A program made the translations under genes and the position numbers. The notes under the pieces were generated by a model. That model was not told the DNA's origin and searched no databases. It saw only the letters and a list, made by a program, of their open reading frames with translations. Shown here in pieces: positions 1-10,401 of a stretch of DNA of 64,000 nucleotides (position 1 is the first letter of the stretch; each line of letters begins with the position of its first letter). Source of the DNA: Coptis chinensis (lineage: Eukaryota; Streptophyta; Magnoliopsida; Ranunculales; Ranunculaceae); contig CM027380.1 of NCBI GenBank assembly GCA_015680905.1, positions 106,793,001 through 106,857,000 on the forward strand. The letters are read 5' to 3'.

Positions 1-623
1 CTTCCATGCCGTGAAATCATTCCAGTGTTCAGAGCGACTTCGCCAAAAGCAAACAAGCTCTCAAGCTCCAAGATGTTAACGACCAATTCAAAAGGGCTGA
101 CGCTGCCGACTCAAGATATCATGCCAAGCGACCAGCTTCCAAGTCTAATTTCGTGGGTCTCGCTACAGTAACCGCGAAATTTGGTTTTTGGAGATAAAAA
201 CCAAAATCAAGGTTTGGGGAAGATCTAAGACTAAGAACCAGACAAAAACAAAGAGAGAGAAACCCAATCTTGAAAGCTATCAAGATTGAGAGATAACCTT
301 TACAGAGATACAACCCTGTAAAGAGATAAGAGTGATCTAGTAAGGTGAGAGACTGAAAGTAGAGATTGTAATCTTCCTTCCCACTTTATAAAGAACTGAC
401 TCTTGTGGAAGTAGGCATCATTGGCCGAACCACGGTAAATCTTTGTGTTGTGGTATGCTTTTACTATTTTACATTATTATCTGTTGTTAATAGTTGTTTA
501 GCAAGTTGGGCATGTTAGTATAGGTTGTAGTTGATATTTAGATTTTGTTCGGAGTTGAATTGAGTTCATATACAAGTTATCTGTGTAGTGGGGAATCGAT
601 TGGTATTGGTTTAATCCCCAATA
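1..623 (+). repeat. Left LTR of Ty1/copia element (5' end outside window)
   Basis: This matches the complete LTR at 4813-5530. From about 180 to 623 I count roughly ten base differences in about 445 bases, while bases 1-175 match the other LTR poorly and with indels. The LTR ends in CCAATA, against CCAACA in the right copy, and a primer-binding site follows. About 100 bases of the LTR lie beyond the left window edge. Confidence 0.9.
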
Positions 624-625
624 AG

Positions 626-638
626 TGGTATCAGAGCC
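626..638 (+). other. Primer-binding site, initiator-Met tRNA type
   Basis: The sequence TGGTATCAGAGCC lies two bases after the LTR end. This is the usual plant copia site, complementary to the 3' end of initiator methionine tRNA, where minus-strand DNA synthesis starts. Confidence 0.9.
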
Positions 639-733
639 TTGGTTAGAATAGCTTAGGGTGTTATCCGAATCTTGGTCAGAAGGTGTTTGACGAAATTCCT
701 GAGAGAAGATTTGAGGTTAAATAACTTGTAGAG

Positions 734-1497
734 ATGGACCATTCCGCGAACACTTTCGTGATGATGAGTCCGAATAGGAAGAACTACACCATCCGAAAGC
801 CAAGATGGAATACTTGCTATAATCGCAAGGACTTGGCACTTCCCATTGAGAATGAGGGAGTAAAACCGTAAAAGAAAAAATGATGGAAAGTGGAAAAAGC
901 TTGACGTAGAAGCGATTGGATACATTCGACAGTGGATTGACGAATGTCTTTCACCATGTGTCCCCAAGAGACTACAACCTTCACCGTGGAAGAAACTCGA
1001 AGACCATTTGAGAGGAAGCCCGGTGGAAACAAAGTGCTAGTTGTTAAAAGTTTGCGCACCACGGTACCAAGAAGGTTCTTCAATGTCCGAGCATCTTAAT
1101 GAAGTACAAAATATCATCAATCGATGCATTTGATGAAGATCAATTTAGGGAGACGGTTTGAGGCTTTGTTTCTATTAGGCTCTCTACCCGAAAGTTGGGA
1201 GACATTAGCAGTTTCTCTACATGGAGCAGCCAAGGATGGAATTGTTACCATGGAGATGGCTACCATGTCTTTGTTGAATGAGGGAGACTAGAAGGAGTGG
1301 AAGAAGTAGCTCCTCACTCGCAGATCCTTTTCACGAGAAACGGGGAGAGGTCGAAACGTAAAAAACCATCTCGCTCTCTGGAGGTGATGATAGAAGTAAA
1401 TCTAGGTGAAGCTAGAACTCCTAAGGCGCAGAGGCAATGTTACTATTGTGCCACCAAAGGCCACTTCGATATATGTCGCGCAAACGAAAGAGGATGA
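734..1497 (+). pseudogene. Degenerate copia gag (UBN2-like) with zinc knuckle
   Basis: Reading shifts between frames. From the ATG at 734 the frame soon stops. Recognisable pieces include KDLALPIENEGVKP (about 828-872) and SLPESWETLAVSLHGAAKDG-like coding near 1180-1240. Both are typical of the capsid protein of Tnt1-like copia elements. A CCHC-type knuckle, CYYCATKGHFDIC, is encoded near 1438-1477, with one residue fewer than usual between His and the last Cys. Gag would package element RNA in cytoplasmic particles. With several frameshifts and stops, no functional product is likely. Confidence 0.75.
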
Positions 1498-1617
1498 GAA
1501 GAATAACCGTGGTACATGAAGACATGGTGCGCGGAACCGGACACAAAGAGATACTACCGCACTAGTCGACGACTGAGTGGGAATTGTGTCGATTGTGGTG
1601 TGTCTTGCCTTAGTACC

Positions 1618-1850
1618 TCATGTTAGGATACGAGAGTGGGTGATAGATACTGAGCATCCTATCACGCACACCGCGACGTGGGATTCTTCACTACCTACAC
1701 CGTGGTGAATATGGTGAAGTAAGAATGGGTAAAAAGGGAGTCTCAAGATTATAGCATCGAGATGTTCATGTTGAAACCAATGTCGGCTACACCTTGACAC
1801 TCAAGGATGTAAGACATGTCCCCGACATACGGTTAAAGTTTAATTTCGGG
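1618..1850 (+). pseudogene. Degenerate copia aspartic protease
   Basis: A coding trace reading WVIDTE near 1636-1655 corresponds to the copia protease active-site region, normally W-I-L-D-T/S-G. The glycine after Asp-Thr is replaced by Glu, and the trace is followed by frame breaks. The position between zinc knuckle and integrase fits the copia order gag-protease-integrase-RT-RNase H. This is an inactive remnant. Confidence 0.5.
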
Positions 1851-2040
1851 CCGGAAATTAGATGACGATGGCTTTGTAAACTCGCTTTGGTAACGGGTAT
1901 GGAACCGAAAGCGAGGTTCCATTGTAGCAGCCGGAGGAAAGAAAACTTGCTCTTCGTAAAAACACAAAGGTTTGTGTAAAGCGTAAGTTTAACGCGCGTA
2001 AGAAGAAGAAGCTTCATCCGAACTGCGGGTACAAGAGACC

Positions 2041-2960
2041 GGGCACACGGGCATAAAAGGGATGGAAGTTCTTGCTAAGCAAAAGGCCGTGCAGGGCATT
2101 AAAGGTACACATTTAGATACATGTACTCATCGCTTGGTAGGAAAGCAACACGGTGTCTTTCCAAAGATTCTCGTCTCACGTAAAGGACATCGTCCTTGAA
2201 CTAGTGCAATACGCACTTATGTGGTCCTATGAGAGTGAAGTCCTACCGTGGAGTTTCACTTTTTGACATTCATTGATGATGCGTCAAGAAAGATATGGGC
2301 CTATAGTCCGAAGACCAAGGATGAAGTACTTGGCGTGTTTTGAGAAATTCCACAAATGGTGGAAAGGAGAGAAGTTGTTGAAGTGTATTCGCCGGATAAT
2401 GGGGTGAGTACATTGGGCCATTTGAAGAGTATTGCCGAGTCATGGGATTCGGCCATGAGCGCACTCGCCCCCAAGACACCGCAAATGTAATGGAATAGCA
2501 GAGAGAATAAACCGCACCATTGTAGAGAGGATGAGATGCATGCTATCTCACTCTAAGCTACCTAGAAGCTACCGGGTAGAAGCAATGCGCGTGCATACCG
2601 TGCATGTGATCAACCTCGTCGCCGGCAAAGCCTCCAATAGTGATTATCCGTAGAGAGTATGGTCAGCAGAGATGTTGATTATGGATACTTGAGGGTATTT
2701 GGGTGCGCGAGGCATTTGTGCATATTCCGGGGATGAGAGATCCAAGCTTGATGACAAAGCCAAGCAAAGCATTTTTCCGGGTTATGGAGATGAAAAGTTT
2801 GGTTACAAACTCTATGATCCGATTAACAAGAAGGTAATCCGAAGTCGGATGTTGTGTTCTTAGAAGACCAAACCATAGCAGACTTTGAGGAGGGTGAAGC
2901 AGCCTACGTGCTTTCACCAATGATCTTGTTGATTCGTAACCGTAAGTTCCTACCGTGGAA
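2041..2960 (+). pseudogene. Degenerate copia integrase
   Basis: Pieces in shifting frames read DDASRKIWAY (about 2275-2305), the start of the integrase catalytic core. They are followed by a stretch typical of Tnt1-like integrase (GIAERINRTI-like near 2495-2520) and then the conserved C-terminal block DDKAKQ...FGYGDEKFGYKLYDP (about 2752-2820). Integrase would insert the element cDNA into chromosomes. Frameshifts occur about every 100-200 bases, so the protein cannot be made. Confidence 0.75.
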
Positions 2961-3249
2961 CGTCGCGTAAGGCATTGAGAATGCAGAGAACCATGAGTTT
3001 GAAGCTCATGATGAGAATCCTATTGCTTCATGATGGGATAGAACCTATTGGTATAGAAGATGCGATGAGATGCATAAACCACCACCGAGCAAGTAGAAGT
3101 GCATCTTCCGAGGCACCAGCCAGATGGGGCAAGGAGGTCCGACAGAGGAGACTAGCTTCAACCAGGTATCCACCACATAATGCGCGCTACTATCGGATGG
3201 TGGAGAACCTATGTACTATCAAGAGGCACTTGAAGGTACGCACAAAGAA

Positions 3250-4010
3250 AAGTGGTTGAAGGCCATGCATGACGAGATGGATTCTTTGCATAAGAATCAC
3301 ACTTATGAAGTTAGTTGAGAAACCCACAGGAGAAAAGTTCTTAAGAATAAGTGGATATACAAAGTCAAGCATGAGGAGAACAATCCTCACCCAAGGCACA
3401 AAGCTCACCTTTGTCAGGAAGCGGATTCGGTCAAAGGAAAGGGATCGACTTTGATGAGATTTTCTCTCCTCAGAGTGAAGATGACTTCTATCCCGGGTGG
3501 TATTGGGTATGGCCGCAAGTATGAACCTAGAGGTTGAGCAGCTAGATGTTAAGACAGCTTTTCTTCATGGAGACCTTGAAGAAGATGTCTACATGGACCA
3601 GCCCGGGGGGTTTGAGGTCAAAGGCAAGGAGCACCTAGTACGCAAGCCGATAAAGAGCTTGTATGGGTTGAAGCAAGCACCGAGATGCTGGTACATAAAG
3701 TTTGACTCCTTTATGGTGAAGCAAGGATACAAGAAGTCCGGCTTCCGATCATTGTGGGTTTGTTCGTAGATTTCCGGATGGGGATTTCATAGTGCTATTG
3801 TTGTATGTGGATGATATGTTGATAGTTGGCCCAAACATCAACAAGATATCCAAGCCAGAAAGATTTGAGTAAGTCCTTTGAGATGAAGATTTGGGTCAAG
3901 CAAAGTAGATACTTGGGATGCGGATCACCGCGATGTGAAAAGAGTGGGGAAGTTGTGGCTTTCTCAAGAAAGCTACATTGGTAGGTGTCAAAGAGATTCA
4001 ACATGGATCA
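3250..4010 (+). pseudogene. Degenerate copia reverse transcriptase
   Basis: The longest open piece (3497-3769) contains LDVKTAFLHGDLEEDVYMDQP and SLYGLKQAPRCWY, diagnostic of copia RT. The catalytic motif LLYVDDM follows in another frame near 3800-3822. RT copies element RNA into DNA. The catalytic Asp pair is preserved but the frame is broken on both sides. Confidence 0.85.
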
Positions 4011-4259
4011 AGCGGCCGTTAGTTGTCCGCTGGCGGCCGCCCGCATGACCAAAGAGATGTGTCCTAAGGGTGAGCATGAGCAGAGTCGATGGAAAAGATT
4101 CCTTATGCATCCGCAGATGGGCGCTTTGATGTATGCCATGGTGTGTACTAGACCGATATTGCTTTCTCCGGGGTTGTAAGCAGATTTACACAAATCCGGT
4201 AAAGAACATTGGGAAGGTGTTAAGTGGATATTGAGATATCTCAAGGGCACTTCCAAATC

Positions 4260-4762
4260 GTGGTTTGTGCTTTGGTGGAAGTAAGCCCTTACTTGAAGGC
4301 TACACCGATGCGCATATGGCGTGATGTTGACTGATGAAGTCCACCTCCGGTTATTTGGTTACTTTTGCGGTGGGGAGCAGCTTCTTGGCAATCTAAGTTG
4401 CAAAAGTGTGTTGCCCTCCACTACGAAGCCGATTATATTGCAGCCACCGAAAGTGTTGCAAAGAGATGCTATGGATGAAGAGGTTCTTCGACGAACTAGG
4501 GCTAAAGCAGAAACAGTTTGTAGTTCTATGTGACAGTCAGAGCGCCATCCACTTGAGCAAGAATCCGAGTTTTCATTCTAGATCCAAGCACATACATGTG
4601 CGTTATCATTGGATTAGAGAAGTACTCGAAGACAAGCATTTGTGTATCGAGAAGATCCATACCGACAAGAACGGGTCGGATATGATGACCAAAGTCTTAC
4701 CGAAAGGTAAGTTTGATATTTGTTGTGCTACCGCCGGAATGGTAGCGCACTCTCCCCGCTGA
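4260..4762 (+). pseudogene. Degenerate copia RNase H and pol C-terminus
   Basis: The piece at 4406-4762 encodes CDSQSAIHLSKNPSFHSRSK and HIHVRYHWIRE, followed by a C-terminal block around DMMTKVLPKGKF. This is the conserved end of copia pol. The upstream active-site region (EGYTDA-like near 4295-4320) is in another frame. RNase H would remove the RNA strand during reverse transcription. It lies just upstream of the polypurine tract at 4801. Confidence 0.8.
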
Positions 4763-4800
4763 TTTGGAAATTGCATGGAGGTATCCCCCCTCACTGTTCG

Positions 4801-4812
4801 GGAGGGGGAGAT
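4801..4812 (+). other. Polypurine tract of copia element
   Basis: GGAGGGGGAGAT sits directly before the TGTTGG start of the right LTR, the expected place of the plus-strand primer. Confidence 0.85.
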
Positions 4813-5530
4813 TGTTGGAGTTATCCCTCACATGAGGAGAGAAACGGAGGTGATTCTGCAAGGATTTGTCAGAGTGCACCAAGGCCGATCGAAGCGCTTT
4901 TCAAGCCATGCCGCGGAAATCATTCCAGTGTTCCGAGCCGACTCGACTTCCTCAAAGCGCACCCGCCAAGCTCCAAAGATGTTAGGCGCGACCGCGACTC
5001 GACTCCCATTACGTTACCAACTCCAAAAAGCAGGCGCCCGCCAGCCAGTCTAATTTCGTGGGCCTCGCCACAAGAATTCAAGTAAATTTGGTTTTTGGAG
5101 ATAAAAATCAAAATCAAGGTTTGGGGAAGAACTAAGACTAAGAACCAGACAAAAACAAAGAGAGAGAAACCCAATCTTGAAAGCTATCAAGATTGAGAGA
5201 TAACCTTTACAGAGATACAACCCTGTAAAGAGATAAGAGTGATCTAGTAAGGTGAGAGACTGAAAGGAGAGATTGTAATCTTCCTTCCCACTTTATAAAG
5301 AACTGACTCTTGTGGAAGTAGGCATCATTGGCCGAACCACGGTAAATCTTTGTATTGTGGTATGCTTTTACTGCTTTACATTATTATCTGTTGTTAATAG
5401 TTGTTTAGCGAGTTGGGCATGTTAGTATAGGTTGCAGTTGATATTTAGATTTTATTCGGAGTTGAATTGAGTTCATATACAAGTTATCTGTGTAGTGGGG
5501 AATCGATTGGTATTGGTTTAATCCCCAACA
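4813..5530 (+). repeat. Right LTR of Ty1/copia element (718 bp)
   Basis: The LTR starts TGTTGG after the polypurine tract and ends CCAACA, giving a 6-bp terminal inverted repeat. The part after about 5090 is nearly identical to the left LTR. The five bases after it (CTTCA) would be the target duplication, but the other end is off-window. Confidence 0.9.
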
Positions 5531-6474
5531 CTTCAACTCTTCTTCTTCTCGTTCTTCGTGTTCTTCCTTCTTCATGGAAGGCTAATCTTCTCCTTCAATG
5601 GAGGAGATGAAGCCAGTGCTTAAGGTTTAATGATTCTTCTGGTTCATGGGTGTTCTTCAATCATGTTAGTTCTTTATGTTTTTAGTTATTAGTTCTATTG
5701 CCCACACCAGGGGATGAAAGTATATAATAAGATTTATGTTTTGCAATATTAATATCATGCTAGTGTTCTTTACTTTTCTTCTAGTAGTATAGTTCTTTAG
5801 AGTTAGGGAAGTATTCTTTGTGTTGCCTTAGAAGGGGTAGCTTAGGGAGTGGCTGCTTAGGGGAAATATATATTCTTTGTGTTTGCCTTAAGTGGTGATT
5901 CATTGAATGGCCGCCCTATTAGGAAGTACTCCTTGATGTTGCTCTCGGTAATACATTGAATGACCGCCCGAGCTTACATAAAAGGAAAGAAGATATTAAT
6001 GGCATAAACATAGGAACAACTTTAAGTAGAGTTAATTGTTAGCGATATTTCGTCCAAGAGGGCATCAGCACTCGCTCGATTGCCTAATTGTAGTCTACTT
6101 GTAAGAACAACCATGAAGCAGAATATCATAGATCAAAAGTATTGGTGGATGCTAATCTCTTGAATTCCCTCTCTTATAAATTCTTAATAGTTTAGTTAGT
6201 TTAGTTTAGTTTAGCATTAGAATATAAAATCTCTACAATCATAGTTTTTAATCCCTCAAACCCCCTTTCCAGTCTTGTCCTTCATATAACATACACTTAA
6301 AAGTAGAACGATACCCTACTCATCTTTTACTTATTGAGGGATAATTAGGTTTTGATACGCTTCTATTTTGTTCAACGACCATCATCCATCTACATCATCT
6401 ATCTACCATCATCCATATACCATCACAAAAACACAAAAAGAAGTAAGGTTAGCAACGTGGAGGTACTAGTGATG
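5531..6474. repeat. Unassigned LTR-like repeat between copia and Tat element 1
   Basis: No gene is visible here. At about 5810-5975 a unit of roughly 60 bases recurs three times in decayed form (TATTCTTTGTGTTGCC, TATTCTTTGTGTTTGCC, TACTCCTTGATGTTGC), with TTGAATG(A/G)CCGCCC recurring twice. The wording of 5560-5700 and 6240-6360 resembles the downstream half of a Ty3/gypsy LTR, but I find no LTR ends. Similarity to the antisense gene of element 2 begins only at about 6475, so the left part of element 1, including its 3' LTR, has been lost or replaced here. Confidence 0.4.
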
Positions 6475-6506
6475 ATAGGGGGACAAGGGAAGTATCTCCC
6501 CTTGTA

Positions 6507-7393
6507 ATGGAGGAGATTGAGTTCATAAATCATCGCCGGTGTGACTGTGGCAAACGTAAGGCTGTTACCTTTGGTTCAAAGGATGCCAAACGTGCCAAAG
6601 TGGAAGGTCGTTGTACCGCTGGTTCGCGCAAGAGACCTAGAGGTATAATGTTCAGGTCTCCCAATCGTGGAGAAGGTAACGACCTGAATCGGGAGGAACC
6701 TGGTGACCTGGGTCGAGGTCACAATGCTTCTGGCGGCAGCTCGTCACAGCGTGTTGGTGATGTGGGGAGCAACTTCTTCTATGTTGGGAAGACGGGGAAG
6801 AAGCGTATGGTCAAACGCTCTGACTGTAGCTTCCATTCGACCTCCATAGCGACCTGCCTTCTAGAAGCGATAGTGCTGGACGGTGATAAGGCAAAGCTTG
6901 AAGGTGAAACTCTAGAGACGACGCTGAAGACCATGGACTTGGCATGTTGTTTGGTGAGCTCTTTATCTGTACTAGTTTCTTGTTGTTTGATTGGTGAATG
7001 TTAACATTGGTGTTTTCTTTGTAGTTCCTAGCTAGGTAAGATAAGCTGAGGCAAACTGTTCAATGTACTGATACTGTTGAAAGTGACAAGGCTGAGCTGC
7101 TAAGGATGCGTACTGCTTGGGAAGTTGACAAGAAAAAGCTGAAGGCATTGACGAAAAAACATCAGGACGCGTTGGATGAGAAAGCGGTTCTGGTTAGTTC
7201 GATGATCAACTTGCGTGAAAAGCTGGCCTCCGTGACTGAGTACGCCAAGCACTGTCAAGGCGTAGCACGAAAAGTGCAGAGAGGATATAATCGAGCTTGT
7301 GAAGAACATGCTTTGCTGGAGGAGATGTATTTTGATCTAAAGGAGGAGCAAGATCGTGAGGCTGGGGGTACCCCTGTACTTGTCGAACCATGA
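6507..7393 (+). pseudogene. Antisense spliced gene of Tat element 1 (function unknown)
   Basis: Exon 1 (6507-6953) starts at an ATG giving MEEIEF. It has a basic segment (KRKAV, KRAKVE, RKRPRG), then the core NFFYVGKTGKKRMVKRSDCSF and an LLEAIVLDGD block. A GT-AG intron (6954-7024) follows the codons for Cys-Leu. Exon 2 (7025-7393) encodes FLAR-stop-DKL and then a charged coiled coil (about 100 residues; KLASVTEYAKHCQGVARK). The stop at 7037-7039 stands where the 58-kb copy has Tyr, so this copy is broken. The gene runs opposite to pol and beyond its 3' end. Extra ORFs in this place are known for Tat-lineage elements. I recognise no described domain. The basic N-terminus suggests nuclear or nucleic-acid contact, but that is inference. 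Confidence 0.75.
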
Positions 7394-7554
7394 GATGCGA
7401 AGTAATGCTCCTTCTACCGTCTTTGCTCTTCATCGATAAAACACGCTTGTTGCCGATGCTTGAGTATGATTCTTTGGACTTGTCTTTGTAAGTTGAAAAT
7501 TCTTTGAATGTTTTGCCCGCTTTCCTTCTTTGTAAGGGATTAAAACTATAGAAA

Positions 7555-7735
7555 CGGGTTTCCTAGGCTTACCCGGCGCCCACCTTTTGGTACAGATATG
7601 GAATGAATTGGTTTCCACGCAAGTGGTAGTTCGATATTTTCAAAAGTTGTAATGATACCGATCTGGATTTCTGGGTGGTCCCAGCAGATCGGTGGATTTG
7701 TGAACTGGTTTCCTAAGTTTGTTCAGGCAGTTCAC
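7555..7735 (+). ncRNA. Hairpin cluster in 3' region of antisense gene, element 1
   Basis: Three bulged hairpins follow the stop of the antisense gene. (i) 7605-7632: outer stem GAATTG/TAGTTC, bulge GTTT, inner stem CCAC/GTGG, loop GCAA (GNRA type). (ii) 7658-7692: outer CCGATCTG/CAGATCGG, bulge GATTT, inner CTGGG/CCCAG, loop TGGT. (iii) 7700-7735: outer GTGAACTG/CAGTTCAC, bulge GTTT, inner CCT/AGG extended. A weaker form lies at 7555-7575. Counterparts occur at 56858-56964 and 58603-58744 with compensatory changes. The shared plan is an outer stem, a T-rich 4-6 nt bulge on the 5' side only, an inner stem and a small loop. Confidence 0.75.
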
Positions 7736-7899
7736 ATTATGAATGTTTATGAAATGCATGTCATTTACTTGGGTCCATCTGCTTGTACATATGCTTTGTT
7801 ATTTCTTCGTTATAGCCTCTTGTTGTAGGTTTACAAGGAATAAGGTTTGTAGAGGCTAAGAAGACTAAGATTTAGCTGAAGGAAGTGTTCTGCTCTTAG

Positions 7900-8345
7900 A
7901 GAGCATTCTCACTGATGTGATCCTAGAGTTATAGGTCCTCAACTAGTGAGGATTGGAGAGGCTATGGAGCCTATGAGCTCAAGAGGGCGTGTTGCTCGCG
8001 AAGAGCGTGTTAGCTTAAGAAAGCGTAGTGCTCCCCCGTGTTAGCTTAAGAAAGCGTAGTGCTCGCTGAGAGCGTGTTAGCTTAAGAAAGCGTAGTGCTC
8101 CCCCGTGTTAGCTTAAGAAAGCGTAGTGCTCGCTGAGAGCGTGTTAGCTTAAGAAAGCGTAGTGCTCATGAAGAGCGATCTCATTGAGTTGCTCCTAGAG
8201 TTATAAGTCTTTAACTAGTGGGAATTGGAGAGGATATGGAGCCTATAGCTCAAGAGAGCGTGTTAGCTTAAGAAAGCGTAGTGCTCGCTAAGAGCGTGTT
8301 AGCTTAAGAAAACATAGTGCTCGCTGAGAGCGTGATAGTAGTTCG
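7900..8345. repeat. Tandem repeats in 3' UTR of Tat element 1
   Basis: A longer unit beginning GATCCTAGAGTTATAGGTC occurs near 7920 and, as GCTCCTAGAGTTATAAGTC, near 8194. Between and after them the subunit GTGTTAGCTTAAGAAAGC recurs seven times (first near 8007, last near 8297) at spacings of about 31 and 36 bases. The longer unit is related to the 138-bp unit at 58990-59800 in element 2, but here the subunit rather than the whole unit has multiplied. Tat-lineage elements are known for variable tandem repeats between pol and the 3' LTR. Confidence 0.85.
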
Positions 8346-8482
8346 CGTATGCTGGTGGCTTTTTCAGTGCGAGTTTATGCCTGATGATGAACTTGAACAG
8401 AGTGGGTTGCAATAGCACACATAAGTAAATCATACCAAAGTTTGTAATAAATAGAAACATGCATTGCAAAAACATTACACTT

Positions 8483-9705
8483 TTATTGATAAATTTTTTT
8501 TAACAAATAAGTGTTCCAAGGACGTGATAATGGTTTCCCTTCTTGGGTCTTAATCCAATACGCTCCATTGTTGACGATGCGTTCTACTATGTACGGACCT
8601 TCCCATGTTAGTGCGAGTTTAGCATCGTCTTGAGTCTTTTTCAGAACTAGGTCACTAGGTTGAAAAGATCGAGGATTAACTCGCTTGTTGTAGGATTTCT
8701 TTAGAGTCTGATGGTAAAATGCCACTCTGATGGCTGCTAGGTCACGACGTTCTTCCAGCAAGTCGACCTCTCGAGCTAGGACGGAGTCATTTTGTCCAGA
8801 CTCGACGAGCTCTGACCGAGTCGTGGTGACTGTTAGTTCGGTAGGAATAACGGCTTCTATGCCATAGCATAATGTAAATGGTGACTCGCCTGTGCTAGAA
8901 CGAGCTGTAGTTCGGTGAACCCATAGAATATTCTCTAGTTGGTTTGGCCATTGGCTCTTGTTCTTTTCAACCTTTTTCTTCAAGTTTTCCAAGATGGCTT
9001 TGTTGCTAGCTTTTGCTTGGCCATTGCTTTGGGCATACTGGGGAGTGGAGATTGCATGGACGATCTTCCACTTGGCCAAAAACTCCTTGACTATTTTTCC
9101 CTTGAACTGGGAACCATTGTCCATCACCAGTGTGTGTGGCAAGCCAAATCTGGTGATGATGTGTGTCCAGATGAAGTTTTTGATGTGTGATTCCATTACA
9201 TGAGCTAAGGGGATTGCTTTGACCCACTTAGTGAAGTAATCAGTTGCAGCCAAGACAAATCGAAAACCAATGCTCTTTTGTGGGATGAATAGTCCCATAA
9301 TGTCCAAGCCTCACATGTGAAATGGCCAAGGGCTGGCAAATTAATGTTGATTAACTTGCGAGTTGGCTGAACGATATTGTGGCCAAAAGTTTGGCATTTG
9401 ATGCACTTAAGTACGTACTTTTTGGTATCGATCTGCATTTGTGGCCAGAAGTACTCCTGGGAGATCGCTTTGTGAGCCAAGGAGCGACCTCCAGCATGGT
9501 TCCCGTATTCACCCTCATGGATTTCTGCAAAAATCAACTGACCTTGTTCTGGCCTTATGCACCTTAAATGAGGTCCGCCAGCAGACTTTTGGAATAATTT
9601 GTTGTTGATTAGGCAGTAACAACGTGCTTGATACTGTACTTGTCTGGCTTTGGTACGCTCTTCTGGGATTGTATCATGTTGGATGTACTCTATGATGGGC
9701 TGCAT
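8483..9705 (-). pseudogene. Ty3/gypsy (Tat) integrase, element 1
   Basis: Two overlapping frames (9705-9205 and 9307-8483) cover the protein. The first has the HHCC zinc-binding region (HEGEYGNHAGG...CIKCQTFG). The second has the catalytic core, with the first Asp in ATDYFTKW, the second in VMDNGSQF, and then SNGQAKASNK. The third catalytic residue should be Glu, as in element 2 (NGQAEASNK); here codon AAA gives Lys. The C-terminal domain ends near the stop at 8483, with a DLVLKKTQDDAKLALTWEGPY block. With a frameshift and a lost catalytic Glu the enzyme is dead. Confidence 0.9.
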
Positions 9706-10366
9706 CTAAGTTTGACTCATCTGACCATCAGAGAGTGGGCATATGTCGCTAACTTCCAAGATGTGTTCGGTTTGGTAAGAAGGTCGGTCAATTACTTCAA
9801 TGAGTAACTGTCTAGGGGCGCAATTCGGTATCTGGGTAGCCAGATAAGCTAAACTGTCCGTGTGACGATTCTTGTCACGCAAGAAGTGATGTATGGAGGC
9901 TTTCTTAAAAGAAGGAAGTAACTGATAAACAACTTGAAGGTATTTAGAAAGGTTACCTTCATGGGTAGTGTACTCTTTAGCAACCTGGCGAACAACCAGT
10001 TGCGAGTCACTAAAGACTTGAAGCTCTTGTACACCAAGCTGTAGTGCCATTCTGAGCCCCATGATTAGTACCTCGTACTCTACCTCGTTGTTGGAGGTCG
10101 CAAAATTAATGCGAACTGATTTCTCCATCTGGGGACACTAAGACGACTCCAATTATACTCCCTCTAGGGTTGCTAGAACCATCTACAAAGAGAGACCAGA
10201 TAGACTTGTCCTGCTTCTTCATGGCTGGGGTGTCTGTTTCTTGTTCCCAATTCAGGTCATCGACAGGAAAATCTGCTAGAAAATCTGTAACGACTTGTCC
10301 CTTCTGAAAAGTACGTGGGAAAAACTTAATGTGATGTTCTCCGAGCTCTTTTGCCCATACCGCCAT
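9706..10366 (-). pseudogene. Second (additional) RNase H domain of Tat element 1
   Basis: The coding reads LFVDGSSNPRG, then ATSNNEVEYEVLIMG, FSDSQLVVRQVAKEYTTHEGNL and RDKNRHTDSLAYLAT. These supply the Asp, Glu, Asp and final Asp of an RNase H of the plant/archaeal type (RVT_3-like). It is separate from the retroviral-type RNase H that follows RT at about 10402-10750. A second RNase H between RT-RNase H and integrase is a hallmark of the Tat lineage. One frameshift near 10110-10130 splits the domain into two overlapping frames. Confidence 0.85.
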
Positions 10367-10401
10367 GCGAGTTGTCTTGTTTTCCTTAAGAAGGATCTTC
10401 T

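Noticed and set aside
7900..8345. CRISPR array
   Set aside because: Spacers are not unique, and the context is a plant retrotransposon 3' UTR. It is an ordinary tandem repeat.
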